DNA of 64,000 bases, from positions 30,895,006 to 30,959,005 of the forward strand of contig OY783195.1 in assembly GCA_963678675.1 (NCBI GenBank), in the 5' to 3' direction. A program made the translations under genes and the position numbers. The stretch comes from Xiphydria camelus. Lineage: Eukaryota > Arthropoda > Insecta > Hymenoptera > Xiphydriidae. Within the stretch, counting starts at the first letter, position 1; each line of letters starts with the position of its first letter. The notes beneath the pieces were generated by a model, which saw only the letters and a list, made by a program, of their open reading frames with translations, was not told the origin of the DNA and searched no databases. Of this stretch, positions 48,090 to 59,399 are shown piece after piece.

Positions 48090-48495
48090 ATCGATGATTT
48101 TTCATATTTCCTTCGAGATATCGACACGATCAGCGAAAAAAAATACGTAAAAGCGATGGATTCCGGAGATTTCGATTTTTTTGCGAAAAATCGACATTAC
48201 TGGGAATCGGATTTTAGGTCACTCTATTTTATGTATTACATGTATATATTCTCTTCGTGCTGATTCCAAAAATGACAGACTTATTGAGGAAAACTGAAAG
48301 GAATACGGAAAAATATCGGTGATTTTGTGGGGAAAGATAATATCCTCGTGAATAAAAGAGCTGATATCTTGCATTTCCTTTCGAATATCAACCGAACAAC
48401 CGTCCTTTTCGCAATCAGCGCGAAAAATATCACACACAAGACAGGACTATCGGAGGATCGATTCCTGACATTTCGATTTTCAGCAAAATGTCAAG
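48090..48495. repeat. Dispersed family P repeat
   Basis: Pieces in order: ATCGATGATTTTTCATATTT, GGATTCCGGAGATTTCGA, CGTGCTGATTCCAAAAATGA, AAATATCGGTGATTTTGTGG, GCAATCAGCGCGAAAAAT and GATCGATTCCTGACATTTCG. It spans roughly one and a half units of the type arrayed at 23165-24075. Confidence 0.72.
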
Positions 48496-50082
48496 GGGCA
48501 CCCTGAAATATTTACGTCAACACAATTTTTCCATCGGCCAGAAATACCATTCGATACAGTCGCTCGTCTAACCCGAACACCCCTTTCGACATTCGTAAAA
48601 GCCCATTTCCATCAATTTCTCCATCCACTTCTCGATTCACGCGCCAAACGCGGCATGACGACCTCTTTTCATCGAGTCATCGCTGCAGGAGGAATCGCGA
48701 AATTGGGGATTTCACTGGAAAGTCGCTTTCGGAGGAGAAGACGTAACGGCGAAGATCGCGCGACGTTCGTACCTTGACGCTATCACGCCGCTATAGTCGC
48801 TATTACGTAGCGAGCCACGCGCCGGGGTCGCAGTTACAGCCGAGGGAGAAAATTAGCGTCGGGGGAAGTTGAATTAACGCGAAGACCATCCGTGTCAAAG
48901 TGTCGTGTCGTAGAGAGGGGCTCGTCTTCCTCGCTCTCGCCGGGAGCTCCGAATGTTAATTAAACAACTTTCGGGGCTGATTGACGTTGCGCCATTGTCC
49001 ACTTGGAGACGCGGCCGAAGACCGGAGAGATATGCCGAGTTGGCGCGAACTTTCCGAAAGGTTATGAAGCTAGACGGCGTTCGTTAATTACGGCAGAGTT
49101 AACCTCCGATTAATTTCGCGATTCCGAAAATTCCTCGAAGACCGGACACGCTGTGTATTATAAATTGTAAGCTCTGTCGTGTCATCAATCGCGATCGCTA
49201 TCTCCGCTCATCGTCGATGTCGCGCCGAAACACGGGAAACACCAAAGTGCGCGTGCGAAAAACGACGAAACCATTCGTCTTTCCTCCCCTGCATATATTC
49301 ACCCCTTACCGTCGAAGAAGTTCAACGGGGCTGAAACCAACGTCGATACCTCCCCTCCCCCGCAAACTTACTCCTGCGGACAAGTCGAGTTGGGTGCGAG
49401 CTATACAGTTATACCGTCCCTTCTGAATAAGGGGGAAGAAGAGAGCGGGGGGAAGAATATATCTCTTACCGAACTCTAAAAGTGAAGCGGCATTGCCGAG
49501 TCGTAAACTTTACGGAGACCACCCGGGCGATATCCGAATGGCTCCGGCGAAATTGCGATACGCGAGAATACCGGGGCGAGCGACTCGTCGATGCGCGGCG
49601 TCGGGTTGCTCGGGGATATGAAATGCGACGAAATGCCGTGCGATGTGACGCGTGGACGTAACGCCGCGCGGAACGTTCCTCGGCGCTGCTTTATCAGACC
49701 TTCCGCGCAAACTCTGACGCAATCGCTACGGTTGATATACGCGCGGGGCGAGCGCGATTACCCCCACGGGCGATACACATGCGATATTTCGGAACTCGCC
49801 ACTCCGTCTCGTATATTTATGACGACCTTCCGGCCCGGCTGGTTTCGGCCTGTGCGCCGGAAACCGGTGGTACGAGACTCTTCAAAAGGGAAAGGAGAAA
49901 GACCGGTCGACGCGGTGAAGAGAAGAAGGCGGCCGAACGCTCGGCTCTCTTTTGCCGATCCTTCATATTAACGCGTAGACGCGTCTGCGTGTGAGTTGCG
50001 CCCGTGTTTATATGACAAAATTGGTCGTCCTTTTGTATTTTTATTTCATCGAGTTCTGTTGGTGCTTCTCGGTGAATTACTG
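48496..50082. other. No gene recognised
   Basis: CpG-rich mixed sequence without recognisable repeats. Short frames only. Confidence 0.4.
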
Positions 50083-50312
50083 CACGGAGAAAAAAAAATC
50101 GTTTGATTTATCTAAACTTTGAGATTACGGGCGGCCGTCTAAATATATAGTGATTTGAAAAAAATATTTAATTGAAGCAGCTAAGTGTTGAGTTACTTCG
50201 ACTGAATTTTAATTGATTTAACTCGTACATATTCGTTGAGATGATTGCATATTTAGCTGGCCGCCCGTAGCTTCAAGATTTAATGAAACCAAATAATTAT
50301 TTATTCCACGTG
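50083..50312. mobile_element. Family M MITE
   Basis: Starts CACGGAGAAAAAAAAATCG and ends ATTTATTCCACGTG. Inverted blocks TTACGGGCGGCCGTCTAAAT and ATTTAGCTGGCCGCCCGTAG flank an AT-rich middle with GAAGCAGCTAAG and TTACTTCGACTGAATTTTA. The GGCGGCC block also marks the copy at 54105-54465. Confidence 0.75.
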
Positions 50313-50880
50313 GCTCGATTTCGAAATAATAAATCTCGTTAACGAAAATAAAGGAATTTATTCCACTCCGTTTTATCAGATTTCACGTACGATTGGCGAA
50401 GAAGAAAACGTCGGAGGAGTACAATTAGTCGAAGCGATAATCGCATGCCCGCGACCTTCGCTTTGACTGCAATTTATGAATCGCACGAAGCGCACCTTAC
50501 ACGCCGCGGTTATCGATCCGGCGTTGCGAGAGAAAAAAAAAGAATCGTTCATGCCATTGTCGTACCGCTGTAATAGCGGTAAATCGACGTCGCCTTGATC
50601 TCCTTAACGACCACAATTGACGATGAGATTGCAAGTGAACGTTTGTATATTTCCACGACGAGATTAGCGCGAGATCAAGTCACCGCGATTGCACGTCCCC
50701 GCGCGGATGTCAGAAAGGCGCGGATTTATCGGCCGTAAGTATACGTGATCCGTGCGTATCCGGTCTCACGATCGAATGCCGCGTCGCAAAACGAGCCGAT
50801 TTTACGAATCGAAAGAAAAATCGATAATCACGGCTCACGCTCGTGCGGATAACAAGATCTCTCTGTACGACTGTATAGTA
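50313..50880. other. No gene recognised
   Basis: Mixed sequence between MITEs with an A run near 50530. Nothing identifiable. Confidence 0.4.
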
Positions 50881-51119
50881 CATTGTAAAAGAAATTTGTA
50901 TTTTTAACATACCTTTATATATAAAGCTTCCTTCCGATGCGTGATTACGGTCACTAATATACTCCGTAATTACGAAAATCAATATATTTCCTTGTGAAAT
51001 TTCTCCTATAAATTTCGTAAACGAAGCATATTAATTTGTATACCTAATAATCACGTATCGGATAAAAGCTTTGCATACAATTATATCAAACGTAATGTAA
51101 TAGAAATTTTTTTACACTG
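50881..51119. mobile_element. Family G MITE, TA-flanked
   Basis: Starts CATTGTAAAAGAAATTTGTA and ends AGAAATTTTTTTACACTG, with TA on both sides (50879-50880 and 51120-51121). TATATAAAGCTTCC, ATCACGTATCGG and AAAGCTTTGCATACAATTAT link it to the copy at 33455-33655. Confidence 0.86.
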
Positions 51120-52044
51120 TACGCGTCCAATTCGATAAAATCCTAATCCGAACGGCCGAAACTGCGTTTTCCACGAATGGAGAGTTAAAAAAAAAGTCAA
51201 TCGAGAGAATGCAAGATACGAAGAAAGTTCGATTGATCGTTCAGATAGTTTAGCGATAAAATTGAGAAAAATCGAGTAATTTCGCTTTACTTCCCGTGCA
51301 GGGCCGAGATTGTCTTATCAGGCTCCCTCGCGTGTGTGTCCCGCGCGCGTGCGATATATTTCGCTCCACATACGTTCACAGCCGTGTCGATATTTATTTC
51401 ATACAATCTCACGCAGCTTCCGCCACATCGTTTTCCGTACGCGCGTGCAAATAGGCGAGGATGAGCAGCGCGCTCCCGCGGCTCGTTACGCGTAAACGTT
51501 GAACGCGATAAATGAGAGGATCGAAGTTGAACAAAAGAAACCAGGCCACGACGCGCGCGCGCCAACCGCGCCAGCGTCAAGGAGCATTATACTTCAGTCT
51601 CGCCGTTTTACGGCGCCGTCATAAAAACCCGACATAATGGACAATCGCTCAAACACGTTCCAGACACGGACCGCGGGCACTTTCATTTTTATAAGAAGCG
51701 CATTCCCGCGCCAGGACGCTCGCACTACCGCCGCGGCGCGGATATTTGGGTCAATTCGAAACGGCACGTATCTGTATCTGCGTCGGTCGGATATCGTACG
51801 TAACTGTCCTGCGTTTTCACGAACGCGAAGAAACGCGTGGCTACGCCGCCGCGGCGCTGCCTCTATTTTTTACAGAGACCGGAGGCGCCTTTCGTTGGCG
51901 AGAAAGTTAGTTTTTACCGGACGCCTTTCCCGGGTACGAGAACGATCGCAATTAGATGCGATTCGCGCGCAATTAACTTCGGCTGCTGTACGCGAATTGT
52001 TTGGACGAATTCGCCGAACCGATTGTTCTCAGTTGGGCAGAGTA
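51120..52044. other. No gene recognised
   Basis: CpG-rich mixed sequence with an A run near 51190. Nothing identifiable. Confidence 0.4.
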
Positions 52045-52341
52045 CACGGAGAAAAATGAGCTCGCAGCCTCGGCAAAACTGGGCTTTGCTGAGAACTCGT
52101 TGCTGGCGTGACAAAAATATCATCTGTGGCAGCAAAAGATAGGTCCAACAGCGGTAACAACATTTGCTGGGTTTGCAAGCATTTTTACCGAAAAAACCAC
52201 ACTATGATCGCAGTTAGGTATATTTACTCTATCATCAGACATATCTTTTGCCGCCACACGTGATATTTTTGTCAGGACAGCGAGGAGTTCTCGGTAAAAT
52301 CTAATTTTGCTAAAATTGTCAAATCATTTTTTTTTTCCGTG
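52045..52341. mobile_element. Family K foldback MITE, TA-flanked
   Basis: Starts CACGGAGAAAAATGAGC and ends TTTTTTTTTTCCGTG, with TA on both sides (52043-52044 and 52342-52343). Arms pair GAACTCGTTGCTGGCGTGAC with GTCAGGACAGCGAGGAGTTC, AAAAATATCA with TGATATTTTT, and GGCAGCAAAAGATA with TATCTTTTGCCGCC. No ORF. Confidence 0.86.
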
Positions 52342-53105
52342 TAGGCGCGATAAACAGGGACGCGAGTAAAGCTCTTACAGAATTGATCGCAAGATCGAGA
52401 AAGCCGTACTGCGAAGTTATAAGGGTTCTCTATGAAATAAAATTGATTTATCGAAAGCACATACACTGGCTCGATTTATATAAGCCGACGTAACCGGGTC
52501 ACCGGTGTTATTCTTAGAAATTAGTGCCACTAGTCGTCGGGTGACAGTGATCGTCCGTCCGTCCGTCCGTCCGTTTGGCATCGTCGTAAAAGATACATAC
52601 ATACATATATCGTCGAGACTGGTGGAACGTCGTCGGCTATAAAACCGCGTAACGACGATACGTCGAGTCGAGGGGCTTCGATCCCAAAAGCAGTCGACGC
52701 GCAGGGAAACGTTCACTCGGACGAAAACTACAAATCTTCGAACCGCGAGCGGAAAGCTGCGGAATTGCGTATACGCACGCGTAAACACACCGAAGATTTC
52801 CCCCCATACCGCGCCGCGCGGTATCCTATTAAACAAAATAAACGATCGACCGCCAAAACCACCGACCAACGTGTTCCCGCCGAGAAACTTGCCTCGAACA
52901 TCCATCATTCCGCGAGCCAACTCCGGGCGAGCTCATTGTGCGCCATAAAGAATAGCGGCGTGAAATCTACCGCGGCATCAATCTTCATCCGACGTCGGGC
53001 TGTCGGCAACAAGTGTTTAAAATTTCCCAAAGGACAACTCCTCTGATCTTCGCGATTACGGTATTGAATGAATTCGATGAAGAAGTTCGACCCGCGGTCC
53101 CCCCG
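52342..53105. other. No gene recognised; GTCC repeat
   Basis: Contains (GTCC)n at 52551-52574 and a short (CATA)n near 52593. Otherwise mixed sequence. Confidence 0.4.
52551..52574. repeat. (GTCC)n microsatellite
   Basis: About six GTCC/CCGT units. Confidence 0.9.
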
Positions 53106-53561
53106 CACTAAAAAGAAATTGTTTCATTCGATCATCGGTGCACTGAGATAAAAATGTACTCGAGATGATTAAACAGTGTCTTTGAACAGTCCTGAGAGCA
53201 CATTTATTCAATTAGAAAGAATATCAATTGGACGCATACAAATATCATTGGTTTAATTGAATAATACTTGAACCAAATCAATATTCATTCGAATCAAATA
53301 ATAATGTGCTCTCTTAGGACTATCGAAAAATACGGTTATTTCGATCGAGTCAATTTCTCTTCTCAGTGTGAAGTTGAATACGGCGAACCTCACGATGCAA
53401 TATTGTTTCACTGCCATAAGAGTGTAAGGAAAAATAAACTGAGTTGAAGTAACTAATTTGAAGTTGAAACAAGTGAATATCTGCTTGAAACAATTACACC
53501 GCGAAGGTTCGCCGTATTCGACTTCATGACGGTTGAACGGAACACACATTTTGTTTAAGTG
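53106..53561. mobile_element. Family J MITE, long form, with nested family I
   Basis: Starts CACTAAAAAGAAATTGTTTC and ends ACATTTTGTTTAAGTG. It shares CATTCGATCATCGG, GAATATCTGCTTGAAACAAT and GGTTCGCCGTATT with the short form at 30302-30431, and adds an inverted partner arm (GAATACGGCGAACC near 53376). A family I element sits in it at 53141-53368 between TG duplicates. Confidence 0.8.
53141..53368. mobile_element. Family I MITE nested in family J, TG-duplicated
   Basis: Starts CACTGAGATAAAAATG and ends AATTTCTCTTCTCAGTG, with TG on both sides (53139-53140 and 53369-53370). The core AGAGCACATTTATTCAATTA / TAATAATGTGCTCTCTTAGG matches the copy at 20044-20223. The uninterrupted site exists at 30331-30340 (CATCGGTTGAAG). 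Confidence 0.88.
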
Positions 53562-54104
53562 CATTCCCCGGAAGCGCCTTCGTACCGCGAAGCGCAACGC
53601 GAGATGCGACGGATGCTGCGGCTGTCGCGACGACGAGAGAAATCTCGTTGCGACGTACGTAGCGAATGTAAAAAGAGTGGCGTTGAAATTAAATGGAATT
53701 CCGGAACGTTACAAGCGGCGCGAGAGAGAGCTCGATATTAAGCCGCGGCGCGGGGCGACAAAGAAGCGGCGGCTATATATTGCGAAATGCAATAAAGCGC
53801 GGGTATGCAAAGCGCCGGCGCCCTCGGTCGGGTTCTCTGCAGCGATTTTAATTATTAACGTATTGATTAATTAATTCCTACGGCGACGTAGGCTCTCTGC
53901 TCTCCCGGCAGCCGCGGCCGGGTATAGCGACGCAAAGCCGGGCGGCTTATAACGTCTTAGTTGATCCCAATTCTACCCTTTTAATCCACCCTCGTCGCAG
54001 CCCTCGAACGACGAACGTCGAAAGGCGCCGAGGAGTGAGAAAGGCACCCGGTGAACGAACATCCGGTTTTCTCGGGACGCGTATGTTCATGTGCGAAGTT
54101 TGTA
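53562..54104. other. No gene recognised
   Basis: CpG-rich mixed sequence. Nothing identifiable. Confidence 0.4.
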
Positions 54105-54465
54105 CTGGGGAGGAAAAAAATTAGTACTTTTACTCGGAACAAAATTTAGTCGTTCCGACCAAATCGTCTGCATTCAAGGTTAAATTTCGTCAAACTCATT
54201 ATTGTGCGTTTGGTCGGTTCACCGTTTCGTTAAATTGATACGAGCGTTGGTTCGTTTTAGCAAAAGTTGTTATCAGTCGATTATTCGATTCAATTAAATT
54301 TTGAGGTTACAGGCGGCCAACTAAATATTGCAGTTGCTCCAACAAATATTGCATTTAGTCGAAGCTGTTAATTGTGTAGTTACCTCGACTAAATTTTAGT
54401 TAGGTACCTACTCTAATTACGTATTTGTTGAGGTAACTACATATATATTCCGTTGACCTCCCCAC
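54105..54465. mobile_element. Family M-related MITE
   Basis: Ends CTGGGGAGG and CCTCCCCACG are inverse. TTGAGGTTACAGGCGGCC then AACTAAATATTGCAGTT, GTCGAAGCTGTTAATTG and TTACCTCGACTAAATTTTAG match blocks of 50083-50312. The left 180 bp are unlike that copy, so it may be a composite. Confidence 0.65.
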
Positions 54466-56404
54466 GAGATTGTGGTTGGTAATTTTGTTCAGTATTCCAA
54501 AAAAAAAGACCCATTCGACCGAGTTTCCGCCTGATAAAAAAATTACGCAAATATTTTCCATACGCCGAGAGAAAGCACGCGTGCGGGCGAATGCCGAATT
54601 GCAGGCATTCTCCAGTCGCCGCTGATCCCTCGGTTGTCGTGAGGGTATTACGCGGAAATACCGTCGACCCCCCAGGAAATCCCGAGCTAAAAACTCCTGG
54701 ATCTAGGCTCGAGCGCCCGACGCTGTGAGAGAGAGAACGGCAAAAACCGGGTACAGCGACCGCGATCTTGACGTGTGGAATAATGAAAATGCCTGTCGGC
54801 GATGCGACGATGGGTGCAAAGCTTTCGAAGACCATCGCGTTTCACGACCTCTGCACTCGTCTGATCGTCGCGCATCAGCCGCACAAGCGCCGTATCCCCG
54901 GAAACAAGCTACCACCAAAATTGTACATCCGATTCGAAAATCTCGCGAGAGGTGCCCTCGATTGCCGGCGCGGCGCGATCCACCCCAGTTGGCGGGAAAC
55001 TTGCGTCGCATATACCCCTCCCCGGTGGCGGGAGGAGTCGGCGAGACGCTAATTAGCTCGCGCGCACAACCGAGAGGGAGAAACACGGAGTTCGACGAAA
55101 TATGCGAGAAAGAAAGACGTCGCGGTTAGCGCGCGCGCGGTAAATGGCGATAAATCGAACGATTTAATTAAGCCGCCGCCGTGCGAGCGAGAAATCGAAA
55201 AAGCTCGATGGGCAAAAGTTTCCCTCGAGTGCCCGGATATATATTATTTGCACCCCCCGTGTAGCGTGTACATCGATTGCGTAATATTCACGGGAATGGA
55301 CCGTGCAGATGTGGCGATCGCCGAATTGTGGGTAGCAGAATTGCTTTTCTCTTTCTCTTTCATCTCCCCCGCGCGGGTCAAGCGCGCTCCCTCTTCCCCT
55401 CGAATGCCGGCCTTCCCCCCACTTTTCACCGAACCGACGACTCCCCTGGTTTATCCGTTCATTTCGACGGCGTTAACGGAAATCCGTTAGCGTGCATTTT
55501 AATATCGGTCGACGTAAAACGCGATTCCCGCAGTATTGCGGCCACAATTTCTTCGCGCCTATCGGGAGAGGGTGGGGGGCGCGCGCGCTGGTGGTAGTTT
55601 TTGCGCGGGGACGATGTTGATTAAGTCGACACGTGGCATTTGGGTACTCTCTCAGCGCGTGGAACAAAGCGCCGCGGAATCGTAAAGCGGTGCTTTCTGC
55701 TTCCCGCTGTGAAATCTACGTCGGTTTCCAATTCAAAATTATACGAATTTCTGTACGCACACCATGGATGGTTGTGCGATAGATTCTTTCATTGAAGTGA
55801 AAAAGAATTTTAACGACACGCGCGAAGCATATTTCCTGGGAAAAATCACAGAGTTTCATTTTACTTTGTAACGATCACAGCTGCAGTGGCTGCGGAGATT
55901 TAATCAGAGAGAATCACTGGAATATCTTTGACTCTTCAGTCGACCGACGCTCCACTGCCCCTCGGTGCAAGGACGTGTAATTATTGCACTCCGCCGATAC
56001 TCGATAGAGATACTCGAGCGCGAGACTCGTTGATTGCGTAATTACTCAGACTTTTATCTTGTCTTTCGGGAAGTCGACGAGCGATTGATAAGTACAACGA
56101 TCGTCGGTTAAGATTGCTAATCGGGCGGGGCGCGGTAACAAGGAGGATAAGTGGTGTGCATACTCGAACGGTACGTGTCGGACGGCGTCGAGCATAGGTA
56201 CTCGAGGATCGCGTGGTATCGAACCTGACGTAGCTACTCCAGGGATAAGATCGTTTGAAGAGTTATCGTGTCGGTACATCGAGTCGATGAACGCACATAT
56301 GCAGATAAATCCGTAGCACGTATGCCGGGACAAGAGAGTGTGAGAATTCAGGTAATAATGTAGCTGACAGATGGATGTGCCGAAAAAAATACGCCCTAAT
56401 TACA
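54466..56404. other. No gene recognised
   Basis: CpG-rich mixed sequence, with a 134-codon frame at 54725-55129 and others overlapping on the opposite strand. None has a recognisable motif. Confidence 0.38.
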
Positions 56405-56687
56405 CACTGAGAAGAACAACTCGATTAAAATGACAAACCGCATCAGATCAAACGAGTTTAGTTATTCTACCCAAAATACTAGTAAATTGAATCAAATATC
56501 GAGTTATTCTAACTGCACGTTCAATTATTCCAACTACATATTTAATTATTCCAACTACATGTCTAGTTATTCTGACCAGAATATGGTCAGTTTAATCTCA
56601 AACAGATGAAAGATCCCTATTTCACCAAACGGTTTGGTTGTGGTCTCCAGGATTTTGGTTTGATTGACCTTGTTATTTTTTTGAGTG
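56405..56687. mobile_element. Family B MITE, complete, CA-flanked
   Basis: Starts CACTGAGAAGAACAACTCG and ends TATTTTTTTGAGTG, with CA on both sides (56403-56404 and 56688-56689). Interior signatures TGACAAACCGCATCAG, several TTATTCCAACTA units and GTCTCCAGGATTTTGG are intact. At 283 bp it is the longest uninterrupted copy. Confidence 0.87.
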
Positions 56688-58666
56688 CACCTGGAAATAT
56701 ATATTTCGACGTCGATATTTCCACAATCGCGACGCGGCTAAATTTGGTATCGCACAAAACGACATCAGATCATCGCCAATAGAATTCCCAACACGAAACT
56801 CGCTGGCATGGAAAATTAAGACGCTCTCTCCTGCGGCTCTTGAATACAGCGCGATACGGGCTATTAGCGTATTCAAAGCGGAGTTAATTTCATTGAACTT
56901 TTCGAGCGTGGCGCGCGCAAAGTTCAGCGCCGGGGACGGCGCGAAGTGTGAAGTTAAAACGATCGTCGGAGAATATGCGTATAATGAGGACGCGGGGCGA
57001 CTGAGTATGTATATCCGCGGCGCAATTTGAAGTCGGAAATGGAGCGTGAAGTTATCGGCGGACAAAAGAGCGTATACGTGGTTAAACGTAACCATTCTTT
57101 TCTATGCGGGCGACTCCGTCGAATTGGAAATAACGCGTCATTCGGCCGCGGATCGTGATGTCGTTGCTGCACCTGTGGGCGCGACGAAAAAATCGCTCGA
57201 TATTCCAATTCGCAACGGCGAAACGGGTTTTTTTTTGCGCGAGAACGAAATAAGAACGCAGCGCCGGATAATGCGTATCACCATTAATATCACGGGGAAA
57301 AACAATAGGCGAGAGTCGGTAACATTTTAGCGAGCGGAATGGCGAACGAGATAATGAGAAGGCGTTGCGCGTCGCTCCGTTCGCGAAAACGTCACACGCG
57401 TCGGAGTGTCGCGTTACGCCACTGTGAAATGAACGGCCGTGGTAATCGAAAACCTCGCTGATATCAGTTTTTCGCGATAACGCGAGAGGAGGAAATGACT
57501 TTTCGACAATAGGAATAATTCGTAGAGGAGTAATTCGTTCAGTTTCATAATAATGAAAATTTTAACCGTCTCATCCCGCTATATCGATATTTCACTTTAA
57601 TTAATACTTTTTTAATTAAAAATGAACTATCGGAAATTTTCCGTCATCCCGCTCATTCGTCCCGGAGGTAAATACCGAGCCGGATGTCCGAGGATCTAAT
57701 AACGGCACGTATTACTCGGTGATACGAATAATACCGCGCGGATCTCGGCTCGAGACGTCGTAAAATAATGCGGAGCAGGCATAAGTGGAATATAACAGCT
57801 CGTAATGAACGAGCCGCTCGGGTAGTGTTGGAAAAATATTTGGAGCACTTAAAGAGATCGACGTTCAAATATTTTTCTCGTCGCTACAAAGGAATTACAT
57901 TTCCCGCGAACCTAAAAATAAAACGTTCGAAAGTACGTATCTACATTCCGATGTCATCTATCGAAGTCATTCCGCCGAGCGTGTACCGATTACGAAAAAG
58001 AACATCGAAAGCACAGCAGAGCAACTTGTTTTTTCACTGTTAACGATCTCCGCGTCGCGATACCGTCATTAGCCGCCGCAAAACGTCGGAAAATAACGTC
58101 ATCCAGCGGATTCGCCTCCGTCGTTATACCCGAACTCGCCCGGCGCAACCTGTATATGGTCCAGCGGGCGTCTCCTGTACGCCGTGTACTCGCCTCGCGG
58201 CGGATGCCATTTTTCCCGGATTCCGAACGCGCACGCTACCTAAATGGGAAATTCATGAGTGGACGTGAAACGCCATCATCGACATGAAGTTACATCGGGA
58301 CGTTCCAGTTTGTCGCGCGCCATACTCCCCGACGACTTTCGAGGATTTTCTTTTTTTCCGCATACGCGCTGCAGGCGACGTTCAGCGATTTCCCGCTCCG
58401 CCGGACGTCTCGTTAGTCGTGTTCGCGCGCTCCGACCAAAACCGGAGCGGAGAGGAAGGCGGAATAAGAGGAGACGGGAGTCGTCGATGCCCTGTACCCC
58501 CGGGAAGCTCGACTTTTTTCTCGGCGGAGGGGCGCGCGGTGCATCGACTGGTCGTCCTTATTCGCCGGCGATATCTACATTCCCGTCGGACTGACGTCTA
58601 GTCGCGTTTGCATCGCGTGCCTCACGCCGGTTCGTTACCCGTTTCCCGTATTCTTGCTCTCCCTCG
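56688..58666. other. No gene recognised
   Basis: Mixed to CpG-rich sequence. AT-rich at 57540-57640. Short frames only, none with motifs. Confidence 0.38.
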
Positions 58667-58697
58667 CACTGAGATATATTTTGTAAATCGCACGACA

Positions 58698-58720
58698 GTG
58701 TGTGTGTGTGTGTGTGTGTG
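58698..58720. repeat. (TG)n microsatellite
   Basis: About eleven TG units within the left part of the family S element. Confidence 0.92.
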
Positions 58721-58932
58721 CTAGTAGTTTTTTTTAATACAAGAATATGGTTCTATTTGCCTCGGCAATACTTGATTCTAGTTTACCGGAAGAAATAGTT
58801 ATTTCAACTATACGTTATTTTTGGTACTGCTATGTTAACTATGTTGTCTGATCGACCTGCAATTGAATCTTAACTATTAATTTAACTCCACTAGGTAATT
58901 ATCGGGCCAAACAACTTTTAAGAACAATCCCT

Positions 58933-58980
58933 TCACGTCTGACGTTTCGGTTCCTCTTCGAACCCTCTTCAGAGACGTGA
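58933..58980 (-). ncRNA. Small type I hammerhead ribozyme, Penelope-like-element type
   Basis: Self-cleaving RNA motif on the minus strand. In order: stem I strand TCACGTCT (58980-58973), core CTGAAGA (58972-58966), stem II GGGTTC-loop GAAGAG-GAACC (58965-58949, five pairs plus one extra G), core GAA plus ACGU (58948-58942), cleavage-site C (58941), then AGACGTGA (58940-58933), a perfect 8-bp partner of the first strand. Every invariant core base (CUGANGA, GAAA, U16.1, H17) is present. Stem III is only the self-complementary ACGU, too short to fold alone, which matches the small hammerheads reported next to Penelope-like retrotransposons that cleave as dimers. Predicted cleavage is between 58941 and 58940. 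No reverse-transcriptase frame is nearby, so this is an orphan or remnant copy. Activity is inferred, not seen. Confidence 0.78.
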
Positions 58981-59146
58981 TCTTTTACTTACCTAGTTAA
59001 GTTAAATTAATTAAGTTAAATTAGATAATTACCTAGTTAAGTTAAATTAATTAACTGGTACAGGCAACATAAGTATTACCTTAAGAAGAATCTTAACTGT
59101 GCCAATTGCTGCGCGATCTAAACATTTCTCTCAGTACGTGCAGCTG

Positions 59147-59399
59147 CATTGAGAGTAATATAGTTGATGGTGCCAAAACAATGTTTTCTTCAATCAGAAA
59201 CACGATATAACTTAAGGATTATGAGCCATGTTTTTTTTTTTCGTTCGCGTAAAACGAATTTCTCGTTCCCACCCTGGTATTCTTCAATCAAGACCATATA
59301 CTCTTCGATCGAGAATCTGTGTTATTAATAATTTGTAAGATCATATGTTCTTGATTGAAGAGACATTTTTTTTTACACTGGCAATTATTTCTCTCAGTG
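59147..59399. mobile_element. Family E MITE, inverted copy
   Basis: Starts CATTGAGAGTAATATAG and ends CAATTATTTCTCTCAGTG. Read on the minus strand it shows AATAATTGCCAGTGTAAAA, AGATTCTCGATCGAAGA and GATTGAAGAATACC, matching the left part of 10955-11385 but without that copy's nested family F element. Flanks TG and CG. Confidence 0.78.

Larger units (their letters stand above)
58667..59135. mobile_element. Family S inverted-repeat element carrying a hammerhead motif
   Basis: The left end CACTGAGATATATTTTGTAA and the inverse of the right end (TACTGAGAGAAATGTTTAG) match, followed by ATCGCAC/GTGCG-like sequence. A (TG)n lies near the left end. Inside, TTAATTTAACTCC...ACTAGGTAA is inverted as TTACCTAGTTAAGTTAAATTA, enclosing the hammerhead motif at 58933-58980. 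The right side repeats TTACCTAGTTAAGTTAAATT twice. No ORF. It may be a MITE with a Penelope-derived insert rather than one unit. Confidence 0.6.
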
